A stretch of DNA of 64,000 nucleotides from Cryptomeria japonica. Taxonomy: Eukaryota; Streptophyta; Pinopsida; Cupressales; Cupressaceae. The DNA is taken from the NCBI RefSeq assembly GCF_030272615.1, contig NC_081409.1, positions 472,806,573-472,870,572 on the forward strand, given 5' to 3'. Positions 12,501 to 23,089 of the stretch are shown here, piece by piece. How positions within the stretch are numbered: the first letter of the stretch is position 1; each line of letters opens with the position of its first letter. A model generated the notes under the pieces. It was not told the origin of the DNA. It ran no database searches and saw nothing but the letters and a program-made list of their open reading frames with translations. A program made the position numbers and the translations under genes.

Positions 12501-13142
12501 AAAAAACAATCAGCTGAGGAGTAGAAGGATATAGTTAGCTCTGTGCTAACTCATTTGGATGAGAAAATCGAAAGCAGGTTAACAGTATTCATGCCTTATA
12601 TTCTTTACTTTTTGATGTTATTCAAGATTTTAATGATGATATAGAAGTAGTTACAAAGGGGAAATGAGCTTAGAATGATGTCCATGGCCTCTAAATTTCA
12701 TACTGAGAGGCCACATGCACTCCAACCAACATTTTTGTTGGTAAAATCAATGCAGGAATCCCAAAATTTGCTAGAAAATATAGAAAGACAGATAAGGGAG
12801 TTGATGAAGAGTTTTAGTGAATTAGAAAAAACTATTTTGCTAGATATTGAAGATAGAGAATGGGCAGTTAAGCCTTTGCAGTCTTGGAAGGAAGAGGCAG
12901 AGAGAGTCATCAACACCCAAGTAGAAATGATTTGTGATGGGCTAAATATGAATATGCTAGAAGATAGTATGGATAAGATAATTGCTACAGGGCTATTTTT
13001 TGAAACTTTTGAAAGAGAGGAAAACCAAGTAGCCATTAAGTATATTCCATATAGGGAAAAAATAGATGAAGTAATGAATTTCAATTGGCCATCCAATGAA
13101 GACTATAGCACATGGAGTGGCATTTATTTGAATGATGAATAG
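9565..13142 (+). pseudogene. Family E large ORF, decayed (about 1,190 codons)
   Basis: Unknown protein; no reverse transcriptase, integrase, protease or gag domain is present. From ATG 9565 the frame is open except for stops near 9628 and 9787, shifts near 10275 and 10728, then runs almost unbroken from 10730 to 12253 and shifts again twice. The N-terminal third looks globular and shares blocks with the family C ORF: RYDP...NDGK...EEFQEIFD, and later IRIYSFSGKPHVLP matching IKIGCFDREPFILP. The middle is acidic and Ser/Pro-rich (DEEDSSND, VLILPEWD). Next come Asp/Glu and (GAT)n runs near 12400 and a helical, probably coiled-coil C-terminus (12675-13142). It could be a transposon-encoded accessory or DNA-binding protein. 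Decay by stops and shifts shows it is not a working gene. Confidence 0.65.
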
Positions 13143-13249
13143 AAAGTTGTAAACCGTTGCATAACTATTTTTGTTTTCTAGTGACAAATATTTTGCAACC
13201 CGTAAGACTAGATGAGGTAATTTTCATCATGAGTTTTTAAGAAGGTGGA

Positions 13250-14379
13250 TGCAAATTTTGATCCAGTATAAGCAAGTTTGAGGATGATTGTTTTGTATAA
13301 CAAAATATGGTTATGAATAGTCATTCTTAGATGACAGGTGTCTCCTTTGGCCTGAAGCTTGTTTGCTCTCTTGTTTTTATAAAAGGGAATTCAGGGCTAT
13401 GAGATGGGGCTTAGAATTTTTGGTCCCTTATGTGTTCTGAATTTCTATTGCCAAATAGAAAAAAAGTCTAGGTGAAACAAAAGGATTGTAAGAGGTCATT
13501 TTACAGAGCCAAAAATAGAAAAGATTCTTGTGTCTATGATTTTTGCAGGTTCTTGAAGGAGTTATGTATGGATTGTATTCTTACAGAGACAATATAATTA
13601 ATGAATGAATATATGATTCAAACCCATTTCTCTCTAATGTATTGTTCTATCATGTTTTCAATGCATATTATCAAGGATTTTATCATTCATTGCACTGTTG
13701 TGGTGTATGTAACTTTTGTTCATGCTTTGGTATGATAGGTCAATTAAATGCTTGAATAAAAATGCAGAGTGATAGAGGTCTTTACATGGATTTTGATAAG
13801 TAGTTTTGGGTGGGGATTACAAGTACAATATATTGTAAGGCAATATTATCTTTGGTTAAATGTTGTTAGATAAATTCTATTAGAAGTACTATCCAATGCA
13901 ACATGAACTCATGTACCCAATGGAATAAGGCATTGATCATAGTTAAGTGAATGCCTGGGTATTTATTACTATTCGAAATCACCACTGGTTTTCTATAACT
14001 TGTTGAATATCAGAGTACTTTCATTTTATATGAACGTTATTATATGTAATAGTCATCTCATACTCCGAACAAGTTGAGGATCACTGGGGAATTTGCCATA
14101 CCTGAGCATTCTCCCTTATTGTTGAGTTCTTATATGAGATTATCTGCTTTATTTCATGTATGATTTGTGAGTGTGGCATAAATTCACAAACAAGCATGGA
14201 GATCACCCTCACTAGTTTTGCAGAGCCTAAAGCATAGAAGGATCTAGCATCCTTGTCATTGTTGGTTCAAGTCTAAAGAATATTAAACAGTTGGAAGTGG
14301 TTTTCCATAGATATTTTTAAGAGAAAACAACTTGGTCTCTTCCTTTGAGTCAGTGTAAACCTGTTTTTGGGCACCAACA
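13250..14379 (+). repeat. Family E 3' block, LTR-like
   Basis: Homologous over its whole length to the minus-strand block 49899-51000. It starts TGCAAATTTTG after a purine run (AAGAAGGTGGA) and ends GGCACCAACA. A TATA-like word (TTTATAAAAGG, near 13376) is conserved as TATAAAAGG in the other copy, suggesting a promoter. A conserved segment reads CCAATGGAATAAGGCATTGA (near 13918). It could be a 3' LTR whose 5' partner is lost, or a unique 3' region; I see no matching 5' LTR upstream of 9565. Confidence 0.5.
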
Positions 14380-14525
14380 TAGGGGTTTGCCTTAGGTCAA
14401 ACCCTAGTTTTGGAATTAACTATGAAATTGAATTGATAAATGTAAATGTTGGCAACAATGCATCAAACTAAGACAAGGGGTGAATCAGTTTGCTCTCAAA
14501 ACTCTACACAACTCACACTTAAATT

Positions 14526-15323
14526 TGTTGGCAAATGCACACTCCAATGAGATATTGTATGTGATTGAAGGTTTTGTCATTGATGGAAACCTTACAATCC
14601 TATGACACTGGCAAGACAATTTACTAGCACCAGCAAGGTCAGACTCTACATCAGCACACAAACCACCGACAGTGAAACGAAGTATACTAGCACAGAAGCC
14701 GACAGGAATTTTGTATATAATATATTTTATAAATTATTGTAAAATCATTGTAAGCCAACTTGGCAAGTTGTAAAATGACTCATATATATAAGAGATCATT
14801 GTAGAACATTTTAGGATGGAGGAAAGGAAGAAGATAGGCGAAATAAGGCAGACCTATTATGCGAATTATAGGTTAAGGGTTTATGTATGAAGCAGAGCTA
14901 TAAACTGGTATTAGATCTGGCATAGTAGATGCTATTTTGAAGCAGTACAAGACGTTGGATTTATATAATCCATTTTGTAAGTCAGTGAGACTTCCCATTT
15001 TGTAATTGAGCAGTGAGCTCTAGGCACTTGGCCTTCCTACATGTGCAGGCCCCTCTTGTAGTAGTAATATTCTCTTATTGGCCAGTAAGTGAATATTGTG
15101 GGACACAAATCCCACCGAGGTTTTTCCCACATCGGGTTTCCTCATTAAACTACTGTGTTATGGTGTGTTTTTCATGTGGTTGCTATTATCTCTATTTATT
15201 GCATTATTTCTTATTTACCGGTATACTATATTGATATGCTTTACATGTTTTAAGTTAAGAAAATCTTATAACCGGTTAGATACTGATTCACCCCCCCTCT
15301 CAGTATCTTTGGGAATCCTAATA
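14526..15323 (+). repeat. 5' LTR of element B
   Basis: Starts TGTTGGCAAATGCAC and ends GGAATCCTAATA (the 3' copy ends CCTAACA). Carries TTTTGTCATTGATGG near the start, a TATATATAAGAG promoter-like word (about 14783) and the GATTCACCCCCCCTCTCAGTA box just before the end. It also shares CATGTGCAGGCCCCT with element D's LTRs. Confidence 0.9.
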
Positions 15324-15325
15324 GT

Positions 15326-15337
15326 TGGTATCAGAGC
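15326..15337 (+). promoter_or_regulatory. Primer-binding site (tRNA-Met) of element B
   Basis: TGGTATCAGAGC, 2 bases after the LTR end; the classic complement of the 3' end of plant initiator tRNA-Met. Confidence 0.93.
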
Positions 15338-15394
15338 TTGGTCCTCTATTTTCAGAAGCCTAACAACTTGAGGAAGATCTTGACCCTGGTAGAG

Positions 15395-16396
15395 ATGGAA
15401 AACTTGATGAAGCAATTAGAAGCAGCTCTCTCAGACTATGATGCAGAAGAATTAAAAAATATCAAACTTGAAGATGATCTAAAGGCTACATGGGACATTA
15501 TTCAAGGAATTCAAGAAAATATTACCATTGCAAGGAACAAGAGAAGGGAACTTTGTGAAAAGATGCAAAATGAGAATGATGAAAATGAAACTCTTAGTGA
15601 TCTGATGAATAAGATGAAACAAGAAAACATGACAACAAAGAATGAGATGCAGGATATGACTATGAGATTTTGCAAAGAAATTGAAGATAGAAAGAAGAAT
15701 GAAGAAGACTTGACTAGAAGACTGAATGATGTTGCAAATGAAAACACAAGACTTAGTTATGAAAATGATATGTTGAAGATAGATCTGATGCATGCACAAA
15801 ATAACTCAAATGAACTCATGAGACAAAAAGGTATCTTGGAAAGAGAACTGGATACTGCAAATCAGCACAAAGAAAAATTCAAGAAAAGCTCAGAAGAACT
15901 TGGTGACTTGTTGAAAAATCAGAAACCTAATGGTGACACTAATGGCCTTGGCTTTGAACCTGGTGAAAGCTTCGGTACTGCAAACACACAGGATCAAGGC
16001 AAACCGGTAAGACAACCTACTGCTTATAAATTTAATGGCAAATGCTTTAACTGTAACAAGTATGGGCATAAAGAAAATCAATGTAGATCTAGAAATTATC
16101 AGAATACCAATACACCCACCGGTCAATTTTCAAAATGCAACAAAGATGGTCACAATTCAGAAAATTGCAGAATGAATGTAAGATGTTATGTTTGTGGAAG
16201 ATATGGACACTTATCTAATCAATGCAAAACACAAACCGATATAGGATATGGAAAAGCTATTAAAAAAAACAATGTGACCTGTTATGCCTATAACAAGATT
16301 GGACATATTGCTAAATTTTGTAGAAGCAAGTCCTCACCAGTAAATAACAAAGGTCCTAGTTTGAAAGGTAAAGAAAAAGTTGAAGAGGCAAAGTAG
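15395..16396 (+). CDS. Coiled-coil zinc-knuckle gag-like protein of element B
   Basis: A 333-residue intact frame read from ATG 15395, shortly after the primer site (the frame is open upstream but has no earlier ATG). Residues 1-185 are highly charged, heptad-like and probably one long coiled coil. Residues 217-320 hold four CCHC-type knuckles. The first (CFNCNKYGHKENQC) and third (CYVCGRYGHLSNQC, from residue 264) are intact; the second has lost its first Cys (FSKC) and the fourth its second (CYAY). It should form the nucleocapsid-like shell that packages element RNA in the cytoplasm. The usual copia gag fold is not evident, so the coiled coil may drive assembly. A homologous, broken gene lies in element D on the minus strand at 36455-37126. 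Confidence 0.8.
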   Translation: MENLMKQLEAALSDYDAEELKNIKLEDDLKATWDIIQGIQENITIARNKRRELCEKMQNENDENETLSDLMNKMKQENMTTKNEMQDMTMRFCKEIEDRKKNEEDLTRRLNDVANENTRLSYENDMLKIDLMHAQNNSNELMRQKGILERELDTANQHKEKFKKSSEELGDLLKNQKPNGDTNGLGFEPGESFGTANTQDQGKPVRQPTAYKFNGKCFNCNKYGHKENQCRSRNYQNTNTPTGQFSKCNKDGHNSENCRMNVRCYVCGRYGHLSNQCKTQTDIGYGKAIKKNNVTCYAYNKIGHIAKFCRSKSSPVNNKGPSLKGKEKVEEAK

Positions 16397-16811
16397 GAAT
16401 TCTCAAAACAATGGATCAGGAAATTAGAACTAAATGGTGATAGGAATACTCCTCCACCGGCAGAACAGAGTATCACTCCACCAGCAGGAGACTCTTCATC
16501 AAACTGAAGAACTTTCCTTTGAGGGTTTGGCAATCAAATGTGAAACATGCTATTATTCCCTCAGTTGATGGTGAGAGGTTGAAATTAATTCTATACCGGT
16601 AGATAAGTTAAGTCATTACTTAACCGACAAGCATTAAATGTGGTAGTTGGCAAAAATAACATTATAAAATAGTGTTTTGGCTCCATTTTCATTTCACTAA
16701 GCATTCAAACCTTCGAGAGTGCAAAAATTCCAGAGCAAAGGCATTCTGAGAAAAGAAGTGAAGAAACTCATCAAGAAATCATTCCTAAGGTAGATAAAGG
16801 TATTTATAATC
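16397..16811 (+). other. Spacer between the two ORFs of element B
   Basis: About 0.4 kb with no ORF of note. It has several ACCGG words and the line GAATACTCCTCCACCGGCAG; probably untranslated leader of the second ORF. Confidence 0.5.
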
Positions 16812-19800
16812 ATGGCTTCTTCATTTGTTCCTGAATTCATTACAAACCCTACTATTTTTTAAGTAATCAAATGCCCTAGATCCGTATTTCAGTTAGTTCC
16901 CAAAATTGCCAAGAAAGATGATAATGTTGGTGCTTTTTCTCAAAACCCTAAAGGAGTAGTTTTTGCTAAAGACCCTAGAATTTACATTCATTGTCACATA
17001 GAGGAATTAGATGATGAGGAAATCAAGAATATGTATGTCTAGAATTTGTGACAAATCCGGTAATGTTAACCTGAACACAAGATAGTAGAAACCCTAGGTT
17101 TCACTGAAATTCTCAGTATTTTGATTTTCCTAAGGATGTTATAAGGATAGTACTAAGTAGGGTACATGGTGCATTCTTCTGGTTGGACTCAGTTCACAAA
17201 ATCACTAAAGAAGCAGTAAAAGCTGTGATAGGGTTACCCTCCACTGGTAACAGACCTGATAAAACAAAGAAGGTCTCAAATGACCTAGTGATTAACCTAA
17301 CCGGTGCAACATCTGATAAAAGATCCTTAAGGGTAAATGATGTAACAGATATCAACGTCAGATTCATCAGTATGATCTTAGGCTACAAAACCACACATGC
17401 AAATAGGTTAAACTCAGTCTCTAGCCTATGCATAAAGAGTGCCTATGACATGATTAATGATAATGCAAAAATAGATGTGTGTGAATGGCTTAAAGATGAG
17501 CTAACTGACAATTTGGGAAAGATTAAGAAAGACAAAAAGGGGACATTCTGATTTGGAAACCTACTTGTCTATCTAATGTTACACATAACCAAACAAGTAC
17601 CTGGTATCGGTAACAAAATCTTGGTTTTGACATACTGGTAGGAAAATAGTTGTCAGATTTACTAAACAACATGGGAAAGAATAGAGAAAAGAACATAGAT
17701 GAGTATTTTCAGGCATTGAAGGCCTGGATGAAGACCAGAGTCAAATTGTCACAAGAAATTGTAAACAAGTATAAGGATGAAATTTGGATGGAGGCAGTTA
17801 TCCCAAGAACATTTGGGTTACTAAAATGGGGTATGAAACTGATGACCACATAATAGAAACATATGCAAAAGCCCTCCTGGAAGCACCTAAGGAACCTAAA
17901 GAAAAGGTATTTGGCAATGCTGAGACTATTGAAAACCAAATTCAATCATAGAAAAGGGTTAAAAAGGTTGAAGCAACAGTTAGAAGAGGATCCAGGCAAG
18001 CAAAAGCTATTAAGGATGATGTACTCAAACAAACTGGTATTACTGAAGATGAGTTAGAAGCACTTCAATCGGAAACTCACCTTTCACCGGTTGGAAATTC
18101 TTTGAAAATTGATATACCAGATGCATTCAAAAGAGTTGTGAGAAAAAGGAAACCTTCACCAGTATCTTCACCTTCTCCTAGAAGAACCAGACAGAAACAA
18201 CAGGCAGTAAGGCCCACAGCTAGGAAATTAACTCCAAAGAAGAAGTTAACCCCCAAGAAGAAGACTCAACAAACCATTGCTCCAATTGACAAACTTCTCA
18301 ATGAAATAATAGAGGATGGAAAGCTGAAAAATATCAAAAAATTATATGACTCATTATCAACTAATCACAAGGAAAAAGTTGAAAACAGTGTAATCCTACA
18401 CTTGGATATTTACAAGAAATTTTTGATGCAAGTTGTGGATGAATTACCGATAGAAATATTCAAAAGACTTGAAGCTAGAAGGCAAGCTATTGTAGAGCTT
18501 GATAAGAAAATAAAAATTGAAAAACTACTTGTTGTATATCCAGTCAACTCACCAAATGAGATAGCTAAATTGATCTCTAAGGCTAACAGGTCAGTATTTT
18601 CAACTACACACCGGCATGTAGCACTTATAGTTGGTAGAGTGAATGAGGTTGCAGAGAAAACAACTAATGCATGGGACATATTCCTTGTAGAAAAGGAAAA
18701 GCAAGAAGAATATCGAAACCCTAAACCCATCAAAGTATACCAAAAAGATAAGGATAAGGGAAAAGGTAAGGTTGGTGGTCCACCCAACATAAAAATAACA
18801 AATAACTTATCCCCACTGCCTCTAGATACTCCACCGGTAGTTACCACTGACAATCAACTGGCTAGTGAGAGAATGGATGTATCACATGAGGATACAAATC
18901 CAGATTCTGAGGTGTTATATACAATGAACATTGACACTCAAAAAGTCAATATTGTGGTAGATAAGGATTCAATAGGGAAAACAGATATGACAAATGAGCC
19001 ACCGGCAACAGATAGCATAGAAAGTAAACTGACAGGTGACAACACTGAGAAATAGGCAGAGCGGTAGGCTCCCTCACAACAATAGGTTCATGCAAAGACA
19101 GTGCCACCAGCAACAGCTGAGCAATCCAAACCTTTTCTTAAAGAGATGCAAACACAAATTGACCTACCAGAGGTCACTACAAGCAAAGAAATTGCTCCCA
19201 CCGGCAGAATACAAATTGTTGACTCTCCAAATGTAGAATTCAAACTGACAAATGTGACAGAAGCTCTTTTGGATTCTATCAAGAAGATAACAGAGTGTAG
19301 TTCACAAACATACAAAGCAATTGATGACACAATTCCAATTTTGAAAATGATGGTACCTAAGTGTAATGTAGATAATAAAGATTCTTTGAATCAACTTGAC
19401 ACATTGTCTAAGTATATTACTGACAACACTATGACAGTTGAACAAATAAAAGAGGAAGCATTCAAGGAGAGACTAGAGAACGAAAAACACAAATTCTTTG
19501 AAGAAGAAATAAAGAAGTGTACAAGACAATTTGACACTCTTTTACCGGACTTATGTAGTATATTGAAGGAATTTAAAACCTTGTACAGAGATACATGTAA
19601 AACTAACTTTTTGACAGTAGATATAGACCGGAAGATCAGCAAGATACAGGAAGAAATAAATCAACTAGCTGATAATTTCAATAATTCATCTGAACCATTA
19701 TCAGTTTTTGAGCAAAAAATAATAGGTTTTGAGGAGGAAATTCTAAAGTTGGAAAGAGAAAAGGAGAGAATAAAAGGAAAGGCTAAAGATCTAAAATGGA

Positions 19801-20018
19801 GACTTAGTCCAAAATTGGACTACCTCACCTCCTTAAGAAAACAAATATCTGATGCTTTAATTCAAGGACAAAAAATATCGACAGAGCAAATGCAACACCT
19901 CACCGATACAATTCAGAGGACAGAGGTTGCATTAAAAGATAGCAAACGGTTCATTAAGAGCCTGAATTTGGTATTGGCAGATCTTTTTCAAATTGTAACC
20001 AACCGGTTACAAGTATGA
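16812..20018 (+). pseudogene. Element B second ORF (about 1,070 codons), decayed
   Basis: Unknown protein occupying the place of pol. From ATG 16812 the first part is broken by stops (near 16860, 17039) and a frameshift before 17150. A globular module follows, with HGAFFWLDSVHKITKEAV, a conserved-looking VIGLPSTG and MILGYKTTHANRLNS (about 17150-17630). After further shifts near 17640-17860, one frame runs almost unbroken from about 17870 to 20018, with three stops near 19053-19084. It has a very basic Pro/Lys region with TPKKK repeats (about 18130-18280), a helical block, a Ser/Thr/Pro/acidic linker and a long coiled coil (about 19450-20010). Architecture resembles the family C and E ORFs, though I could not match the N-terminal sequences. 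A DNA- or RNA-binding accessory protein is possible but unproven. Confidence 0.65.
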
Positions 20019-20242
20019 AATAGGAAACCACAGTCTATTGACACTTTTACAACCTTTGTCATTGATGCCAAAGGGGGAGTAGTGGAATGAGAAAAATAAC
20101 CAACAAATGACTCATCAGCTCAGGGGGAGCACATATTCTCTTGGTACACAATTTTTGGCAAGACAATTTTGGCAGATTCTTTTTGGATAACAATTTTTGG
20201 ATTTTTCTCACGAGTGTTGCTATCAATTCCAAAGGGGGAGAT
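20019..20242 (+). promoter_or_regulatory. 3' untranslated region with three polypurine tracts
   Basis: Purine tracts AAAGGGGGAG occur at about 20069 and 20231, with CAGGGGGAGC near 20121. The last, directly before the 3' LTR, should prime plus-strand DNA synthesis. The first is preceded by TTTGTCATTGATGCC, a word also present near the LTR start. Confidence 0.8.
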
Positions 20243-21048
20243 TGTTGGCAAATGCACACTCCAATGAGATATTGTATGTGATTGAAGGTTTTGTCATTGA
20301 TGGAAACCTTACAATCCTATGACATCGGCAAGAAAATTTACCGGCACCAGCAAGGTCAGATTCTACACCGACACATAGACCACTGACAGTGAAAGGAAGT
20401 AAACTGACACAAAAGTCGACAAGAATTTTGTTTATAATATATTTTGTAAATTATTGTAAAATCATTGTAAGCTGACTTGGAAAGTTGTAAAATGATTCAT
20501 ATATATAAGAGATCATTGTAGAACATTTTAGGATGGAGGAAAGGAAAAAGATAGGCGAAATAAGGTAGACCTATTATGCGAATTATAGGTTAAGGGTTTA
20601 TGTATGAAGTAGAGCTATAAACCGGTACTGGATCTGGCATAGTAGATGCTATTTTGAAGCAGTAGAAGACATTAGATTTATATAATCCATTTTGTAAGTC
20701 AGTGAGACTTCCCATTTTGTAATTGAGCAATAAGCTCTAGGCACTTGGCCTTCCTGCATGTGCAGGCCCCTCTTGTAGCAGTAATATTCTCTTATTGGTC
20801 AGTAAGTGAATATAGTGGGTCACAAATCCCACCGATGTTTTTCCCACACTAGTTTTCCTTGTTAAACTACTGTGTTATGGTGTGTTTTTCATGTGGTTGT
20901 TGTTATCTTTGTTTATTGCATTATTTCTTGTTTACCGGTATATAGTATTGATATGCTTTACATGTTTTAAGTTAAGAAAATCTTATAATCAGTTAGATAC
21001 TGATTCACCCCCCCCCCCCCCCTCTCAGTATCTTTGGGAATCCTAACA
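20243..21048 (+). repeat. 3' LTR of element B
   Basis: About 806 bp, closely matching the 5' LTR. Its poly-C box is longer (about 16 C at 21008-21022). Several sites that are CCGG here are CTAG or CTGG in the 5' copy, and one is the reverse, as expected from cytosine deamination after insertion. Confidence 0.9.
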
Positions 21049-22319
21049 AAATTCAGATCTAATAATAAACAATAAAAGCATAAATCAACACCACATCAAT
21101 AACACACATAACACCAAGATTTTTGATGTGGAAAACCTAGTTAAGGGAAAAGACCACGGTGGGAATCTACCCACAATGAGATAATACCCTATTAGGTGTA
21201 AATGAAAATATAACAATGGAGAATGCACATGCATTCAAGCAGATTGCCTAGAGGTCACTGCTTAAATCATAAAATAAGAAGGGATAAAACTCTAGGGAAG
21301 GTTCAATGCCTTACAGAAAGATTCAAATTACACCGGAGGATCATGAATTGATGATATAGCATCTCCTCATTCCTGGTTATGATTTTGATTAAGCATATAT
21401 ACTCAAACTCTTCTCTTCCACACTTCTTCACACTTCTTGACACTTCTTCACACTTCTCCTCTACTACAGAAAGATTAAATCAATGTTCGCACATGCAAAT
21501 ACACCTCTTACATAAATATTACATATATTTATACAAATTGTCAACCTATATTTCAAGGTCGGCTCAACCCTTAATATAAATTACATAACAATAACCTCAC
21601 ACATTACAATAATACATGTGGACCAAAACAATGTTAGCTAAGACATAGTCTAGACCTAAATCAACACCGCATGCAATAAACACCTCCAAGAATTATGCCT
21701 CAAACATCTGCAACACGCTACAATCATCATGAATGTCACATAATATGAAGAACACCACCAGATCAAGAAAATGATCAACAATACACACAATGATCAATAC
21801 AGACCATCAACACAGATAGAACATGGTCTAGAAACATCCACAAGCAATGTGAATCACCACAAGAACAACTGCAACATCATCACTTACTAGAATCTTCATC
21901 ATCATTATATTGAACCTCAAGAACACCAACTTACTGAATGTCAAACTAAAAGATTCACTTGTGGACCTCCAAATCATGAACCATTTGAATTGAGGACACA
22001 TATGAACATCCCAAACACTCTACCAAATCCGTAAACCAAGATATTGCAATTCTAGAGCAAGGCAAAGAACAATCCAAAATATCGAATAACACAAACAACT
22101 AAAAAATCAACCATAATACCGGATCGTACAACTCAATCAAAACATCATGCGAACCACTAAAACTTCTACAAAAACAACTAGAGATAAATATCTCTAAACC
22201 CATTAAACCACAACATCTCAACTGCAACACACTGGCCAAACCAACTCATTTAATCTAATTGTAACACTGGAGTACATAGAAGAATATGTTGACATCAATG
22301 ACAACACATTATTCCAGCA

Positions 22320-22886
22320 AACTTCTCAATAATATCCTAGTAAAATGCTTTCCTCTTGAGGGAAAAGGCTAAAAATGATTGAAACACTAATAAAATACCT
22401 TAATGAATTTTTGTTTGTGTCCACAAAGGAATTAGGGTTTCATGTAGGTTGTCTTCATAAAACATAGAACATGAATGTCATCTCCAATGCTTGAATCTTC
22501 ACTTCAATTCTGCTCCAATTCTTGATAGAAGACTGGTTGCTTGTTCACATTAATTTGCTAGTGTAATTGAGATCTTAAATTTCTGGATTAGGTTTAAAAT
22601 GAGAGGGGTAGACCTCCTTTTATACTTGCTTGTTTAAAATTAAATTAAATTTCCACAACAGGCTGACACGAGGTTAGATTTCTTGCTCATCAAAGGTGAT
22701 CATTAGAAAAGGCAAATTTGGGGCTAGTTTAAGAGGCTTGAGGCATAAACGCCTTGGTCCTAATTTAGGAATAGGGCGTGGTACGCCCCGGTCCTAATTT
22801 GGGACCAAGGCATGGTACATCCAAGTCCTAAAAATTAAGACTCTAAACTAGTGATCGAGCTAGATAATTTATGAAAATGTTTTGTA
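22320..22886. other. Unclassified repeat with a short palindrome cluster
   Basis: No gene. 22735-22860 holds adjacent palindromes: GGGCGTGGTACGCCC (22774-22788) and GGTCCTAATTTGGGACC (22790-22806), plus an imperfect AGGCATAAACGCCT just upstream. TATA-like TTTTATACTTG lies near 22617. Confidence 0.6.
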
Positions 22887-23089
22887 TGTTGTCCTCATTT
22901 TCATTTTGTGTGAAAATAGAACAACCCCTATGAACTTTTCATAATTCATCCTCTTTTATTTCAAAGTCAAGAAAATGAGACATTTTGGTTGTCTCATTAG
23001 TCCTCGAATATGTTTTATTCAACGTTGAAATTCCCTAATTGAGTTAAAATTTCAAAATGTTAACTTAAAAAGTGAACTTCCTTGTTTTG

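Larger units (their letters stand above)
14526..21048 (+). mobile_element. Element B: complete non-autonomous LTR retrotransposon
   Basis: A 6,523-bp element with two LTRs of about 0.8 kb, perfect 5-bp target duplications (AAATT at 14521-14525 and 21049-21053), a tRNA-Met primer site and a polypurine tract. It encodes a coiled-coil zinc-knuckle gag and a second long ORF, but no protease, integrase, reverse transcriptase or RNase H. It must therefore borrow enzymes, plausibly from copia elements with the same primer site and gag type (compare element D). Its LTRs look about 94-95% alike by eye, with many differences at CpG sites. Confidence 0.92.
14447..22319 (-). repeat. Minus-strand LTR split by element B
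   Basis: The two pieces (14447-14525 and 21049-22319) join across element B's target duplication into one LTR of about 1.35 kb. Its minus-strand start at 22319 is TGCTGGAATAATGTGTTGTC with the TTGTCATTGATGTCAA box. Its 3' end (plus-strand left) has the TGATTCACCCC box at about 14477-14489 and terminal TGTTGGCAACA. No primer site or purine tract adjoins it, so it is probably solo. Flanks (GTAAA / AACTT) do not match, so one end may be misplaced. Confidence 0.55.

Noticed and set aside
15326-15337. Part of a tRNA-Met gene
   Set aside because: It is the 12-base primer-binding complement directly after an LTR; no cloverleaf can be drawn around it.
14526-21048. Element B as an autonomous retrotransposon
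   Set aside because: No protease, integrase, reverse transcriptase or RNase H motif occurs in any frame between its LTRs.
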